DNA from: Rhodoferax sp.
Lineage (GTDB): Bacteria > Pseudomonadota > Gammaproteobacteria > Burkholderiales > Burkholderiaceae_C
DNA: 64,000 nucleotides
Reading direction: 5' to 3'
Assembly (NCBI GenBank): GCA_030645355.1
Contig: JAUSNJ010000182.1
Location: 29,842 to 93,841 of the forward strand
This document shows positions 27,449 through 35,963 of the stretch, piece by piece; position 1 is the stretch's first letter; each line of letters opens with the position of its first letter. Made by a program: the position numbers and the translations under genes. The notes under the pieces were generated by a model. The model searched no databases, was not told the DNA's origin, and saw nothing but the letters and a program-made list of their open reading frames with translations.

Positions 27449-30400
27449 ATGCCCGTCGCCCAACGCCTGCCCTTCCCCTACCGCCCCGAGGCCGAGGTCG
27501 TGGCCCGCCACCTGCAAAGCGTCAGCCAGGCACTGGACTGGGCGGCCGCGGCGCGCGCCGCCACGCCCTGGGTGCAGGCCGTGCGCGACAACCCGCCGCC
27601 GTTCTGGGCGATGGAGAGCCTGCTCAAGGAATACCCGATCTCCAGCGCGGAGGGCCTGGCCCTGATGCGCCTGGCCGAAGCCCTGCTGCGTGTGCCCGAT
27701 GCCGAGACCGCCATCGCGCTGACCGCCGACCAACTCGGCCGTGCCGACTTTGATGGCAGCGGCGACAAGGTTCTGTCGCGCCTGTCGAGCACCGCAATCT
27801 CAATGTCCAAGTATTTCCTGCCGGACCCCCAGACCGGCAATGGCCCACAGAACGAACCCGGCCTGATGGCCAAGCTCGGCGCCAGGACCGTGGTGGCCGC
27901 CACGCTGCGCGCCGTGCAGTTGCTGGGCCGCCAGTTCGTGCTGGGTCAGACCATGAAAGAGGCGCAGCACGAGGCCGATGCCGCCCGTAAGAAGACATCG
28001 CTGCGCTACTCCTATGACATGCTGGGCGAGGGCGCCCGCACCGAAGCAGACGCGCAGCGCTATCTGAAGAGCTACACAAGTGCTATTGAATCAATAGCTT
28101 CGCAAGTCGATTTCACGAGGGCTATCGAGCAGAACGACGGTATATCGATCAAGCTCAGCGCGCTGCACCCGCGCTTTGAGGATGCGCACAGTGCGCGCAT
28201 CCTGGCCGAGCTGGTGCCGCGCGTCTGGAGCCTGTGCCAGCACGCGGCCAAGGCCAACATCAACCTGACCATCGACGCCGAAGAGGTGGAGCGCCAGGAA
28301 TTGACGCTGGAGGTGCTGGAGGCACTGGTGGCCAAGGTGGCGGCCGAGTGCCCGCAGTGGCGCGGCTTTGGCATGGCCATGCAGACCTACCAGACGCGCT
28401 CACTCGAACTCATCGAGAGCGTCACCGCGCTGGCGCGCCGCTACCAGGTGCGACTGATGTGCCGCCTGGTCAAGGGCGCGTATTGGGATGCCGAGATCAA
28501 GCGCGCCCAGGAGCTGGGCCTGCCGCACTATCCGGTGTTCACGCACAAGCACCACACCGACGTGTCCTATCTGTCCTGTGCCCGTGCGCTGCTGGATGTG
28601 CCGGACGCCATCTACCCCCAGTTCGCCACGCACAACGCCGCCACCATCGCTGCCATCCTGCAAATGGCCGCGCGCACCGGTGCGCCGTTTGAGCTGCAGC
28701 GCCTGCACGGCATGGGCGAGGGCGTGTACCGCGAGGTGTTGAAGAACCCGCTGGTGTCCTGCCGCGTCTACGCCCCCGTGGGCGCCCACCGCGACCTGCT
28801 GGCCTACCTGGTGCGCCGCCTACTGGAGAACGGCGCCAACTCCTCCTTTGTGCACCAGATGGCCGACCCCACGGTGGATATGCAGGACCTGCTGACCTCC
28901 CCGCTGCGCCTGGAGCCACATTCCAGCCTACCGCTGCCGCCCGACCTGTTTGGCACGCACCCCGGCGCGCGCAAAAACAGCACGGGCCTGGACCTGACCG
29001 TGCCCGCACACCGCTCCCCGCTGCTGGCCGCGCTGGCCACGACACCGGTACCCGTGGTGCCCGAGTTCGATCCGCGCCGCACCGCCGACGTGTTTGCCAC
29101 CTGCGCCGCCGCCCAAAAGGGCTGGAGTCGCACACCGGTGGCCGAGCGCGCCGCCATCCTGCGCCGCGCCGCCGACACCATGCTGGAGCAGACGCCCATG
29201 TTCTGTGCCATGCTGGTCAAAGAAGCGCACAAGACCTGGGGCGACGCGGTGAGCGAGGTGCGCGAGGCCGTCGACTTTTTGCGCTACTACGCCGATGAGG
29301 CCCAGCGCATCATGCAACCCCTGCCGCAACCGCAGATCCATCACCTGCCGCCCGCGCTGGCCGGCCACAGCTTTGGCGTGACCGGCGAGTCCAACACGCT
29401 GTCGCTGACCGCGCGTGGCGTCTGGGACTGCATCAGCCCGTGGAATTTCCCGCTGGCCATCTTTGTCGGTCAAGTCGCCGCGGCCCTTGCCACCGGCAAC
29501 ACCGTGCTGGCCAAGCCGGCCGAGCAGACACCCGGCGTGGCCCTGGTGGCGGTGCAACTGCTGCACGCCGCCGGTGTGCCCGTCGACGCATTGCAGCTGG
29601 CGCACGGCGCCGGCGAAACCGTGGGCGCGGCGCTGGTCGCACAACCCGGCGTGGCTGGTGTGGTGTTCACCGGCTCCACCCAGGTTGCCAAGATCATCAA
29701 CCGCGCACTGGCTGCCAAGGACGGCGCCATCGTCCCGCTGATCGCCGAGACCGGTGGCATCAACGCCATGCTGGTGGACAGCAGCGCGCTGCCCGAGCAG
29801 GTGGTCGACGCCGTGGTGCAAAGCGCCTTCCGCTCGGCCGGCCAGCGCTGCTCCGCGCTGCGCCTGCTGTGCGTGCACGAGGCTATCGCCGATGGCGTCA
29901 TCGAGATGCTGCAAGGCGCCGCGAAGGAACTGGTGGTGGGCGACACCGCCGACATCGCCACCGATGTGGGGCCCGTCATTGACGCCGAAGCCTTCGAGGG
30001 CATCTACCGCCACATCCAGCGCCTCAAGGTCGAGTCAAAAGTGCTGATAGCCCCCGTTGAATCTACGTCGATAGCTAGCAAAACAGTAGCAAACTTGATC
30101 GCCCCGCACGCCTTCGAGGTAGCCCACATCGCCGACGTCAAGGCCGAAATTTTTGGCCCGGTGCTGCAGGTGGTGCGCTGGGGCGGCGAGCCGGCCGACG
30201 TCATTGCCCAGGTCAACGCACTGGGCTACGGCCTCACGCTGGGCATCCAGACCCGCATCGACAGCCGCGCCCAGGCCCTGGCCCACGCCGCGCACATCGG
30301 CAATGTCTACATCAACCGCAACATGATCGGCGCCGTGGTCGGCGTGCAGCCCTTCGGTGGTGAGGGTCTGAGCGGCACCGGCCCCAAGGCCGGCGGTCCA

Positions 30401-30493
30401 CACTACTTGTACCGCTTCTGCGCCGAGCAGACCATCACCGTGAACACCACGGCGGCGGGGGGGAATGCGGCGCTGCTGGCGTCGATGCATTGA
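27449..30493 (+). CDS. putA: Bifunctional proline dehydrogenase / P5C dehydrogenase PutA
   Basis: 1014 aa; GGAGA precedes the ATG. The FAD-binding proline dehydrogenase barrel covers about residues 110-450 (ISIKLSALHPRFE, MCRLVKGAYWDAEIKRAQELGLPHYPVF, FATHNAATIAAIL). The aldehyde dehydrogenase half covers 530-990 (PWNFPLAIFVGQ, GAGETVG, Glu in IAETGG, catalytic Cys801 in GQRCSALR). Together they oxidise proline to glutamate. It lacks the N-terminal ribbon-helix-helix domain, so it is not self-regulating, and the divergent Lrp protein likely controls it. Residues 211-225 and 867-881 come from dispersed repeat copies D and E. Confidence 0.95.
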   Translation: MPVAQRLPFPYRPEAEVVARHLQSVSQALDWAAAARAATPWVQAVRDNPPPFWAMESLLKEYPISSAEGLALMRLAEALLRVPDAETAIALTADQLGRADFDGSGDKVLSRLSSTAISMSKYFLPDPQTGNGPQNEPGLMAKLGARTVVAATLRAVQLLGRQFVLGQTMKEAQHEADAARKKTSLRYSYDMLGEGARTEADAQRYLKSYTSAIESIASQVDFTRAIEQNDGISIKLSALHPRFEDAHSARILAELVPRVWSLCQHAAKANINLTIDAEEVERQELTLEVLEALVAKVAAECPQWRGFGMAMQTYQTRSLELIESVTALARRYQVRLMCRLVKGAYWDAEIKRAQELGLPHYPVFTHKHHTDVSYLSCARALLDVPDAIYPQFATHNAATIAAILQMAARTGAPFELQRLHGMGEGVYREVLKNPLVSCRVYAPVGAHRDLLAYLVRRLLENGANSSFVHQMADPTVDMQDLLTSPLRLEPHSSLPLPPDLFGTHPGARKNSTGLDLTVPAHRSPLLAALATTPVPVVPEFDPRRTADVFATCAAAQKGWSRTPVAERAAILRRAADTMLEQTPMFCAMLVKEAHKTWGDAVSEVREAVDFLRYYADEAQRIMQPLPQPQIHHLPPALAGHSFGVTGESNTLSLTARGVWDCISPWNFPLAIFVGQVAAALATGNTVLAKPAEQTPGVALVAVQLLHAAGVPVDALQLAHGAGETVGAALVAQPGVAGVVFTGSTQVAKIINRALAAKDGAIVPLIAETGGINAMLVDSSALPEQVVDAVVQSAFRSAGQRCSALRLLCVHEAIADGVIEMLQGAAKELVVGDTADIATDVGPVIDAEAFEGIYRHIQRLKVESKVLIAPVESTSIASKTVANLIAPHAFEVAHIADVKAEIFGPVLQVVRWGGEPADVIAQVNALGYGLTLGIQTRIDSRAQALAHAAHIGNVYINRNMIGAVVGVQPFGGEGLSGTGPKAGGPHYLYRFCAEQTITVNTTAAGGNAALLASMH
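28081..28124 (+). repeat. Dispersed palindromic element, copy D (inside putA)
   Basis: All three conserved blocks are intact (TGCTAT, ATAGC, CACGAGGGCTA). It is in sense orientation and frame, encoding S-A-I-E-S-I-A-S-Q-V-D-F-T-R-A-I at residues 211-226. This lies on the surface before the conserved ISIKLSALHPR strand. The peptide parallels that of copy B in an unrelated protein. Confidence 0.8.
30048..30091 (-). repeat. Dispersed palindromic element, copy E (antisense inside putA)
   Basis: This copy runs opposite to putA and is diverged (TGCTAC, CTAGC, AACGGGGGCTA) but spaced identically. The putA frame stays open through it (LIAPVESTSIASKTVANL), in a region between the ALDH core and the conserved AEIFGPVLQV segment. 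Confidence 0.6.
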
Positions 30494-30714
30494 CTTTTGG
30501 TTGTAGGAAGAAAGCGCTGTTTGGTAATGTGGACTTCACCCGCTGCCATAGACATATTTCAGCTTCCAGCTCCAAGATTCTCGAATCCCAGCGGGCAATG
30601 ACAACGCTCACTGGCGCACAGATTGGCGGGGGAAAGCGTAATTGCTGAGGTGTGACGCCGCCTGCTGCCGCCCACGCAGGGGTTGCTCATCGGCCGACAC
30701 AATCGGAATTGGAA

Positions 30715-31677
30715 TTAGGCGCGACGGGTATGCTCAAGCCGCTGCGCCACCAGGCGCACCAGGGCGCGTGCGTTGGCACCTGCGGTGTGTACGGGCAAGG
30801 TCAGTGCCTGAACGCAGTCGCCTTCAGCAATGGGCAGGTGCCAGTCGGGCAGCATGTTGTGCAAACGTCCCGCCGCAACGTCCTCCTGCACGCAAAAGTC
30901 GGGTGCCAACACAACCCCTTGGCCATGCCGCGCCAGCGCTACCAGGGCTTCGAGGCTGTCGGCGCTGATGTGGGGCTGCAGCTCCACGGTTTCACGGGCA
31001 TCGCCGCTGCGGCTATGCCACTGCAGCAGCCAGCTTTGCGCGCCGCCCTCCAGCATGAGCAAAGGCCATTGTTGCAACGCCTGCGGACTCTTCAGGGGCG
31101 ACGCCGTGCTGCCATACGCACCAATGCGATAGCGCAGCACGGGCTGAGCCACGCAGTCCTCAGGGGGCTTTCGGGTAATGCGAAAGGCCACATCCACCCC
31201 CTCGCGAACCAGGTCCACCCGCCGCTCGGTGAACATCAACTCCATGGCCACACCCGGGTGCGTGCGACCAAACTCGGCCAGCAAAGGCAACAACACGCTG
31301 TAGCCAAAGGCGCGCATGCTGGTGATGCGCAGCCGCCCCTGCAGAGCATCGCCTTCCTTTCGCAAGGCCATGCGTGCCGCGTCCGCGGCTTCGTGCACGA
31401 CCTGGGCCCGCGCAGCCAGCGCGCGCCCGGCCTCGGTCAACCCCAGCGAGCGGGTGGTGCGTGCCAGTAGCGTCTGGCCGACTAGCTGCTCCATGGCGGC
31501 TACGCGGCGACTGACGGCCGCACGCGTCAGCCCCAACTGGCGCGCTGCGCGTGAAAAGCTCCCTGCCGCGACCACACGGGCAAACAACTCCAGCGCGTTG
31601 GCATCCAACGTTGAGGTCTCGCGTTGGCGGTGCAATCGGGTTGCCGACAAGGCAGGCGCGTCTTTTGGTGAGTTCAT
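30715..31677 (-). CDS. LysR-family transcriptional regulator
   Basis: 320 aa. The winged helix is LELFARVVAAGSFSRAARQLGLTRAAVSRRVAAMEQLVGQTLLARTTRSLGLTEAG at about residues 28-84. The periplasmic-binding-like effector domain follows (LRITSMRAFGYSVLLPLLAEFGRTHPGVAMELMF). An extra N-terminal tail of about 20 residues precedes the HTH. It is divergent from the alpha/beta hydrolase across 89 bases and probably regulates it. The effector is unknown. Confidence 0.92.
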   Translation of the reverse strand: MNSPKDAPALSATRLHRQRETSTLDANALELFARVVAAGSFSRAARQLGLTRAAVSRRVAAMEQLVGQTLLARTTRSLGLTEAGRALAARAQVVHEAADAARMALRKEGDALQGRLRITSMRAFGYSVLLPLLAEFGRTHPGVAMELMFTERRVDLVREGVDVAFRITRKPPEDCVAQPVLRYRIGAYGSTASPLKSPQALQQWPLLMLEGGAQSWLLQWHSRSGDARETVELQPHISADSLEALVALARHGQGVVLAPDFCVQEDVAAGRLHNMLPDWHLPIAEGDCVQALTLPVHTAGANARALVRLVAQRLEHTRRA

Positions 31678-31766
31678 GTAAACAGTGTGACTCGGAAATT
31701 GGATCTATTCAACAATTTGGTACAAATCTACCATGCAGCTTCATGAACCACCTGTTTGGAGACGCT

Positions 31767-32804
31767 ATGTCCATTGCCTTGTCCGCCGCCGCTGCCCCTA
31801 CCACCTATGTGAGGACTACGTTGGAATCCCCCGACCAAGCACACCTGCACGCCCATCTGCCATTCCAGGACGAACCCGACCCGCAGGCCGCGGAGGTCGG
31901 CATGGGCGCGGTGCAATTTGCGGCCACAGATGGTCACCCTCTGCACGGGCACTGGTTTGTGCCGCAGCACCGTCCCGCCCACGCGGTGGCGGTCATGGCG
32001 CCGGCCACCGGTGTTCCGCAGCGCTACTACCACGCCTTTGCCCGCTGGCTGGCCGCCCGTGGCTATGCCGTGTTGTGCTTTGACTACTGTGGAATGGGAA
32101 AGCGCATCAGCGCCAGTGGGCGCACCGGCATGCGTGAGTGGGTGCGCCACGACCTCTCGGGGGCGCTGGCCTGTGCGAAGGCGCGTAGCACCCAAAGCGA
32201 CCAGCACTTGCCCGTGCTGTGGGTCGGGCACTCCTTGGGAGGCAATGGATTGCCGCTGGTACAGGGGCTTGAGCACATCAACGCGGTCATTACCCTGGGG
32301 TCGCAGTTCGGGTACTGGAAACTGTGGCCGCGCGGATGGCACCGCCAGGTGACCCGCGTGTTCTTTGGGCGCTGGGTCCCGCTATGTGTGCGCCTGACCG
32401 GCAAGCTGCCGGGCTGGGCGCTGGGCGGTGGCGAGGCGCTGCCCGGGGCCGCGGCCATGGACTGGTCTCGCTGGGGCATGTCGCCAGGATACTTTCGCGA
32501 TGACCCGGCTTGCGCCGGTTGGTACCAGCCCGACCAGTTTCAGGGTCACATGCAGCTGTGGAGCATTGACGACGACAAAACTTTTGGTCCTGTGGATGCG
32601 GTGGACGCATTGGCAGCGTGCTTTGGTCAGAGTGCGGGTCAGGTCGAACGCTTGCACCTGCATCCTCGCGCGGTAGGGCGGAAAACGGTAGGGCATTTTG
32701 GTGTTTTCCAGCGCGTGGCGGAAGCGAAAATTTGGCCGCTGGTGTTAAAACACATCGAGGCCAAGGTGCCACGCTTGCGCCCGGCGGTAGGCGCTGCTTC
32801 CTAG
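31767..32804 (+). CDS. Alpha/beta hydrolase (serine aminopeptidase-like)
   Basis: 345 aa from the ATG at 31767, preceded by TTTGGAGAC. An ATG at 31743 is possible but has no ribosome binding site. The oxyanion side is VMAPATGVPQRYYHAFARWLAARGYAVLCFDYCGMGKR and the nucleophile elbow is VGHSLGGNGL. His in VGHFGVFQ near the end and Asp in SIDDDKTFGP could complete the triad. No signal peptide is present, so it is probably cytosolic. Substrate is unknown. It is divergent from the LysR gene and followed by a 267-base gap in which I see no features. Confidence 0.85.
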   Translation: MSIALSAAAAPTTYVRTTLESPDQAHLHAHLPFQDEPDPQAAEVGMGAVQFAATDGHPLHGHWFVPQHRPAHAVAVMAPATGVPQRYYHAFARWLAARGYAVLCFDYCGMGKRISASGRTGMREWVRHDLSGALACAKARSTQSDQHLPVLWVGHSLGGNGLPLVQGLEHINAVITLGSQFGYWKLWPRGWHRQVTRVFFGRWVPLCVRLTGKLPGWALGGGEALPGAAAMDWSRWGMSPGYFRDDPACAGWYQPDQFQGHMQLWSIDDDKTFGPVDAVDALAACFGQSAGQVERLHLHPRAVGRKTVGHFGVFQRVAEAKIWPLVLKHIEAKVPRLRPAVGAAS

Positions 32805-33071
32805 CCACTTGGTGCGGGTTGCACGCCCAATCGAGCCTGGCTGGATTTTGCGTGCCCTTACCCACCTGCGCCTCACTGTCACACCATAACGGCGGGTCAC
32901 CGCTCCCACTTCAGCGCTTTCTGATCTTCCGAGTAATAAATCCTTTGTCTTTGCTTAACTTGCACCACTCCTTCTGCTTACGCAGTTTCTAGTGTGTTGC
33001 ATCGACCGGCTGAATCCGCCCCCCCCTTCCCAGTTGCTGCCTAAAGCCACTTTGCGGCAGAAGCCAGCACA

Positions 33072-35027
33072 TTAAGCCCCCAGCAACTGCTGCACCCGCC
33101 CCCGCAGCGTCTCCGGCTGCACATCCTGCGGTGCGCTGGCCACGCCCACATTCAGCCCCACGCTGCTGAATAGGCCGCGGCGGAACGGTCGCACCATGGC
33201 GCCGCCTTGTTCCACGCGGCTGAAGAACGAGCCCCACAGATTGGTCAGCGCCATCGGCACCACCTGCACGGTCGTGCCTTGCTGCGTGGTGCGCTCCAAA
33301 ATCTTCATGATGCCGCCCTTGAACTCTTGCAACGTGCCGTCGCGGGTGATGCCGCCTTCGGGGAAGATGCACAGCAGGTCGCCCTCGGCCAGCACCTTGG
33401 CCGCCGCGTCAAAGGCGGCTTCATAGGCGGCGGGGTCTTGGGCACGCGGCGCAATCGGAATGGCCTTGGCCAGTTTGAACAGCCATCCCAGCACCGGCAC
33501 CTTGAAGATTTGATGGTCCATGATAAAACGGATAGGCCGGGGGCTGGCCGCCATCAGCAACACGGCGTCGATGAAGCTCACGTGGTTGCACACCAGAATG
33601 GCCGCGCCCGTGGTGGGGATGTGCTCATCGCCGTTCACCTTGAAGCGGTAGATGAAGTGCGACAGCACCCAGGCCACAAAGCGCAGCAGGTACTCCGGCA
33701 CCAGCATGAAGATGTAGAACGCCACCACCGCATTGGCCAGGCCGGTGAACAAGAAGATTTGCGGAATGGTGAAGCCGGACTTGAGCAGCGCACCGGCAAT
33801 GACCGAACTGCCGATCATGAACAGCGCGTTCAGGATGTTGTTGGCGGCGATGATGCGGGCGCGGTGCGTGGCCTGGCTGCGCAACTGGATCAGTGCATAC
33901 ATGGGCACGCTGTACAGGCCGGCGAAGAGGCTCAAGAGCGCCAGATCGGCCATCACGCGCCAGTGCGCCGGTTGCACCATAAAGGCGCTCAGGCCCATGA
34001 CCTCGGACGCGGGCAGGCCGCTGGACGCAAAGTACAGGTCCACGGCAAACACGCTCATGCCAATGGCGCCCAGCGGCACCAGGCCGATTTCCACATGGCG
34101 GCGGCTCATGACTTCGCACAACAGCGAGCCGGTGCCGATGCCGATGGAGAACACCACCAGCAAGAGGGATGCCACCTGCTCGTTGCCATGCAGCACCTCT
34201 TTCGCCAGGCTGGGGAACTGGCTCAGGAACACGGCGCCAAAGAACCACATCCAGCTGATGCCCAGCAGCGAGCGGAACACCACCAGGTTGCCATGCGCCA
34301 GCTTCAGGTTGCGCAGGGTCTCGCTAATGGGGTTCCAGTTGATGGTCAGGCCCGGGTCGGTGGCCGGCGCCTTGGGGATAAAGCCCGCCACCACGCGGCC
34401 GACGATGGCCATGGCAACGCAGGCCACGGCCACGGTTTCGTGGCCGACGTTGGGAATGGCCACCAGCAGACCGCCCACCACATTGCCCATCAAAATGGCG
34501 ACAAAGGTGCCCATTTCCACCATGCCGTTGCCACCGGTCAGCTCGCGCTCATTCAGTACCTGGGGCAACAGCGCAAACTTGACCGGCCCAAACAGCGTGG
34601 AGTGCACGCCCATCAGGAAGGTGCACAGCAGCAGGATGGCGACCTGATCGGTCACAAAGCCCCAGGCGGCAATCGCCATGATGGCGATCTCCAGGTTCTT
34701 CACAAAGCGGATCATCAGCGTCTTGTCGTACTTGTCGGTCAGCTGGCCGGCGGTGGCCGAGAACAGCAGAAACGGCAGGATGAACAGCGCGCCAATCACC
34801 AGGCCGGCCATGGCCGGTGGCAGCCAGCCCACGCTGAGCTGGTAGGTCACCATCACGGTGAAGGCGAACTTGAACAGGTTGTCATTGGCCGCGCCGGCAA
34901 ACTGGGTCCAGAAGAACGGGGCGAAGCGGCGCTGGCGCAACAGAGCAAACTGGTTGGGGTGCGCGTGGGCGTGGGCGTGTGCGTCGGCAACGGGGGCTGC
35001 TGCGGGGCTCAGGGTCTCGGTCGTCAC
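33072..35027 (-). CDS. MFS lysophospholipid-flippase-like protein fused to PlsC acyltransferase
   Basis: 651 aa from the GTG at 35027, preceded by AGAGGAAACACC. An ATG at 35042 is possible but has no ribosome binding site. After a His/Ala-rich N-terminal tail, residues 30-430 form a 12-helix MFS transporter of LplT type (RFAPFFWTQFAGAANDNLFKFAF). The PlsC domain (about 445-640) has CNHVSFIDAVLL (the H-x4-D site) and FPEGGITRDGTLQEF. This resembles E. coli LplT plus the acyltransferase half of Aas but lacks the AMP-ligase half. It probably imports and reacylates lysophospholipid at the inner membrane. Confidence 0.85.
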   Translation of the reverse strand: MTTETLSPAAAPVADAHAHAHAHPNQFALLRQRRFAPFFWTQFAGAANDNLFKFAFTVMVTYQLSVGWLPPAMAGLVIGALFILPFLLFSATAGQLTDKYDKTLMIRFVKNLEIAIMAIAAWGFVTDQVAILLLCTFLMGVHSTLFGPVKFALLPQVLNERELTGGNGMVEMGTFVAILMGNVVGGLLVAIPNVGHETVAVACVAMAIVGRVVAGFIPKAPATDPGLTINWNPISETLRNLKLAHGNLVVFRSLLGISWMWFFGAVFLSQFPSLAKEVLHGNEQVASLLLVVFSIGIGTGSLLCEVMSRRHVEIGLVPLGAIGMSVFAVDLYFASSGLPASEVMGLSAFMVQPAHWRVMADLALLSLFAGLYSVPMYALIQLRSQATHRARIIAANNILNALFMIGSSVIAGALLKSGFTIPQIFLFTGLANAVVAFYIFMLVPEYLLRFVAWVLSHFIYRFKVNGDEHIPTTGAAILVCNHVSFIDAVLLMAASPRPIRFIMDHQIFKVPVLGWLFKLAKAIPIAPRAQDPAAYEAAFDAAAKVLAEGDLLCIFPEGGITRDGTLQEFKGGIMKILERTTQQGTTVQVVPMALTNLWGSFFSRVEQGGAMVRPFRRGLFSSVGLNVGVASAPQDVQPETLRGRVQQLLGA

Positions 35028-35055
35028 GGTGTTTCCTCTCATTTTTTTGTTGGAT

Positions 35056-35838
35056 TCAGGCACGGACTGCGCGGTGCTGCCAAGGCCGGGCTTGGGCGCC
35101 ATTGTGCATGAGCGAAATGACGGGCCAGGCGGCCAGTGCTGCGGCTACATGCTTCAGCGTATGGCCGGAAACCAGACCCTGCGTCAGGTCAAACACCACG
35201 TGGTCACCCAGCTCCAGCGCCTTTGCCAGCACGTACCAGGCAATGACCGCCAATAGAGGCAGACCCCAGGCGCCGGCTGCGGGTTGGCGCAGCGCCAGCA
35301 GCACGATCAGCAACATGCCGCCGCCTTGCAGCACAGCCCATGGCAACAGGTTGCTGCTGCTGGCCCAGACGAGCACCGCGACCGGTCCCAGTGTCAGCAC
35401 GGCGCCAGCCGTCCACAGCCCGGCGCGCGCACTGATGCGGTCCACCGCGGCCAGGCCAAGGAGGCCGGCAAAGGCACTGACCATGCCCAGCCGGTCGATG
35501 GCCAGGCCCGCGTCATCGGGGCGCAGGTGGTACCAGGCTGAGCACAGCGCGGTCAGCACCAGTCCGGCAAAGAACAGCGTGGCCAGTGCGCGCTGTACGC
35601 CGGTGGGCTGGCCGGAACCGGATGCGCGCAGGCGCAGCAGGCCCCAGCCACCGAACAGCGCAAAGGGCAGGTTGCTCAGCACGTCCAGCGCGCAGGGCAA
35701 GCCCAGCAGGTGGCGCTGGTCGGCAAAGGCGTGGTAGTGGTCGAACTGGGCCACGGACGGGCCCAGGCAAGCAGTGGCGATGGCCAGCAGCAGGGCGGCC
35801 AGCAGGCCGGACTCGGCGGGGTTCAGAGGGTGTTGCAT
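35056..35838 (-). CDS. CREST-superfamily membrane protein (ceramidase/PAQR-like)
   Basis: 260 aa and about seven membrane segments. The CREST pattern is visible: S-x3-H in CSAWYHLRPDD near 100, a nearby Asp, and H-x4-H in SGHTLKHVAA near 230. These residues bind the catalytic zinc in alkaline ceramidases and related lipid hydrolases. The gene ends 28 bases before the MFS-PlsC start and shares its strand, so they probably form a lipid-remodelling operon. Specific activity is not established. Confidence 0.75.
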   Translation of the reverse strand: MQHPLNPAESGLLAALLLAIATACLGPSVAQFDHYHAFADQRHLLGLPCALDVLSNLPFALFGGWGLLRLRASGSGQPTGVQRALATLFFAGLVLTALCSAWYHLRPDDAGLAIDRLGMVSAFAGLLGLAAVDRISARAGLWTAGAVLTLGPVAVLVWASSSNLLPWAVLQGGGMLLIVLLALRQPAAGAWGLPLLAVIAWYVLAKALELGDHVVFDLTQGLVSGHTLKHVAAALAAWPVISLMHNGAQARPWQHRAVRA

Positions 35839-35944
35839 CAGAGGCTCCTTGGGGACAAACGGGGTAGGGGAGCCGCCAGTGTGTTGCGCACAGCCGCTCC
35901 GGATTGCGCAAAAATCAATACATGGCTGTACAAAAATACGCTAG

Positions 35945-35961
35945 GTATCAATAATCGATAC
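35945..35961. promoter_or_regulatory. Near-palindrome at the start of the XRE gene
   Basis: GTATC-AAT-A-ATC-GATAC is nearly symmetric: GTATC and GATAC are exact complements, with one mismatched inner pair. It ends two bases before the ATG at 35964. No Shine-Dalgarno sequence fits in the space. It may be an operator for self-repression or part of a leaderless promoter. The sequence further upstream (TACAAAAATACGCTAGGTAT) is A+T-rich enough to hold a promoter. Confidence 0.45.
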
Positions 35962-35963
35962 TT

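Noticed and set aside
33207..35111. 634-codon frame antisense to the MFS-PlsC gene
   Set aside because: Its composition is extreme (His, Gln, Gly) and it matches the reverse of a clear transporter; no sign of coding.
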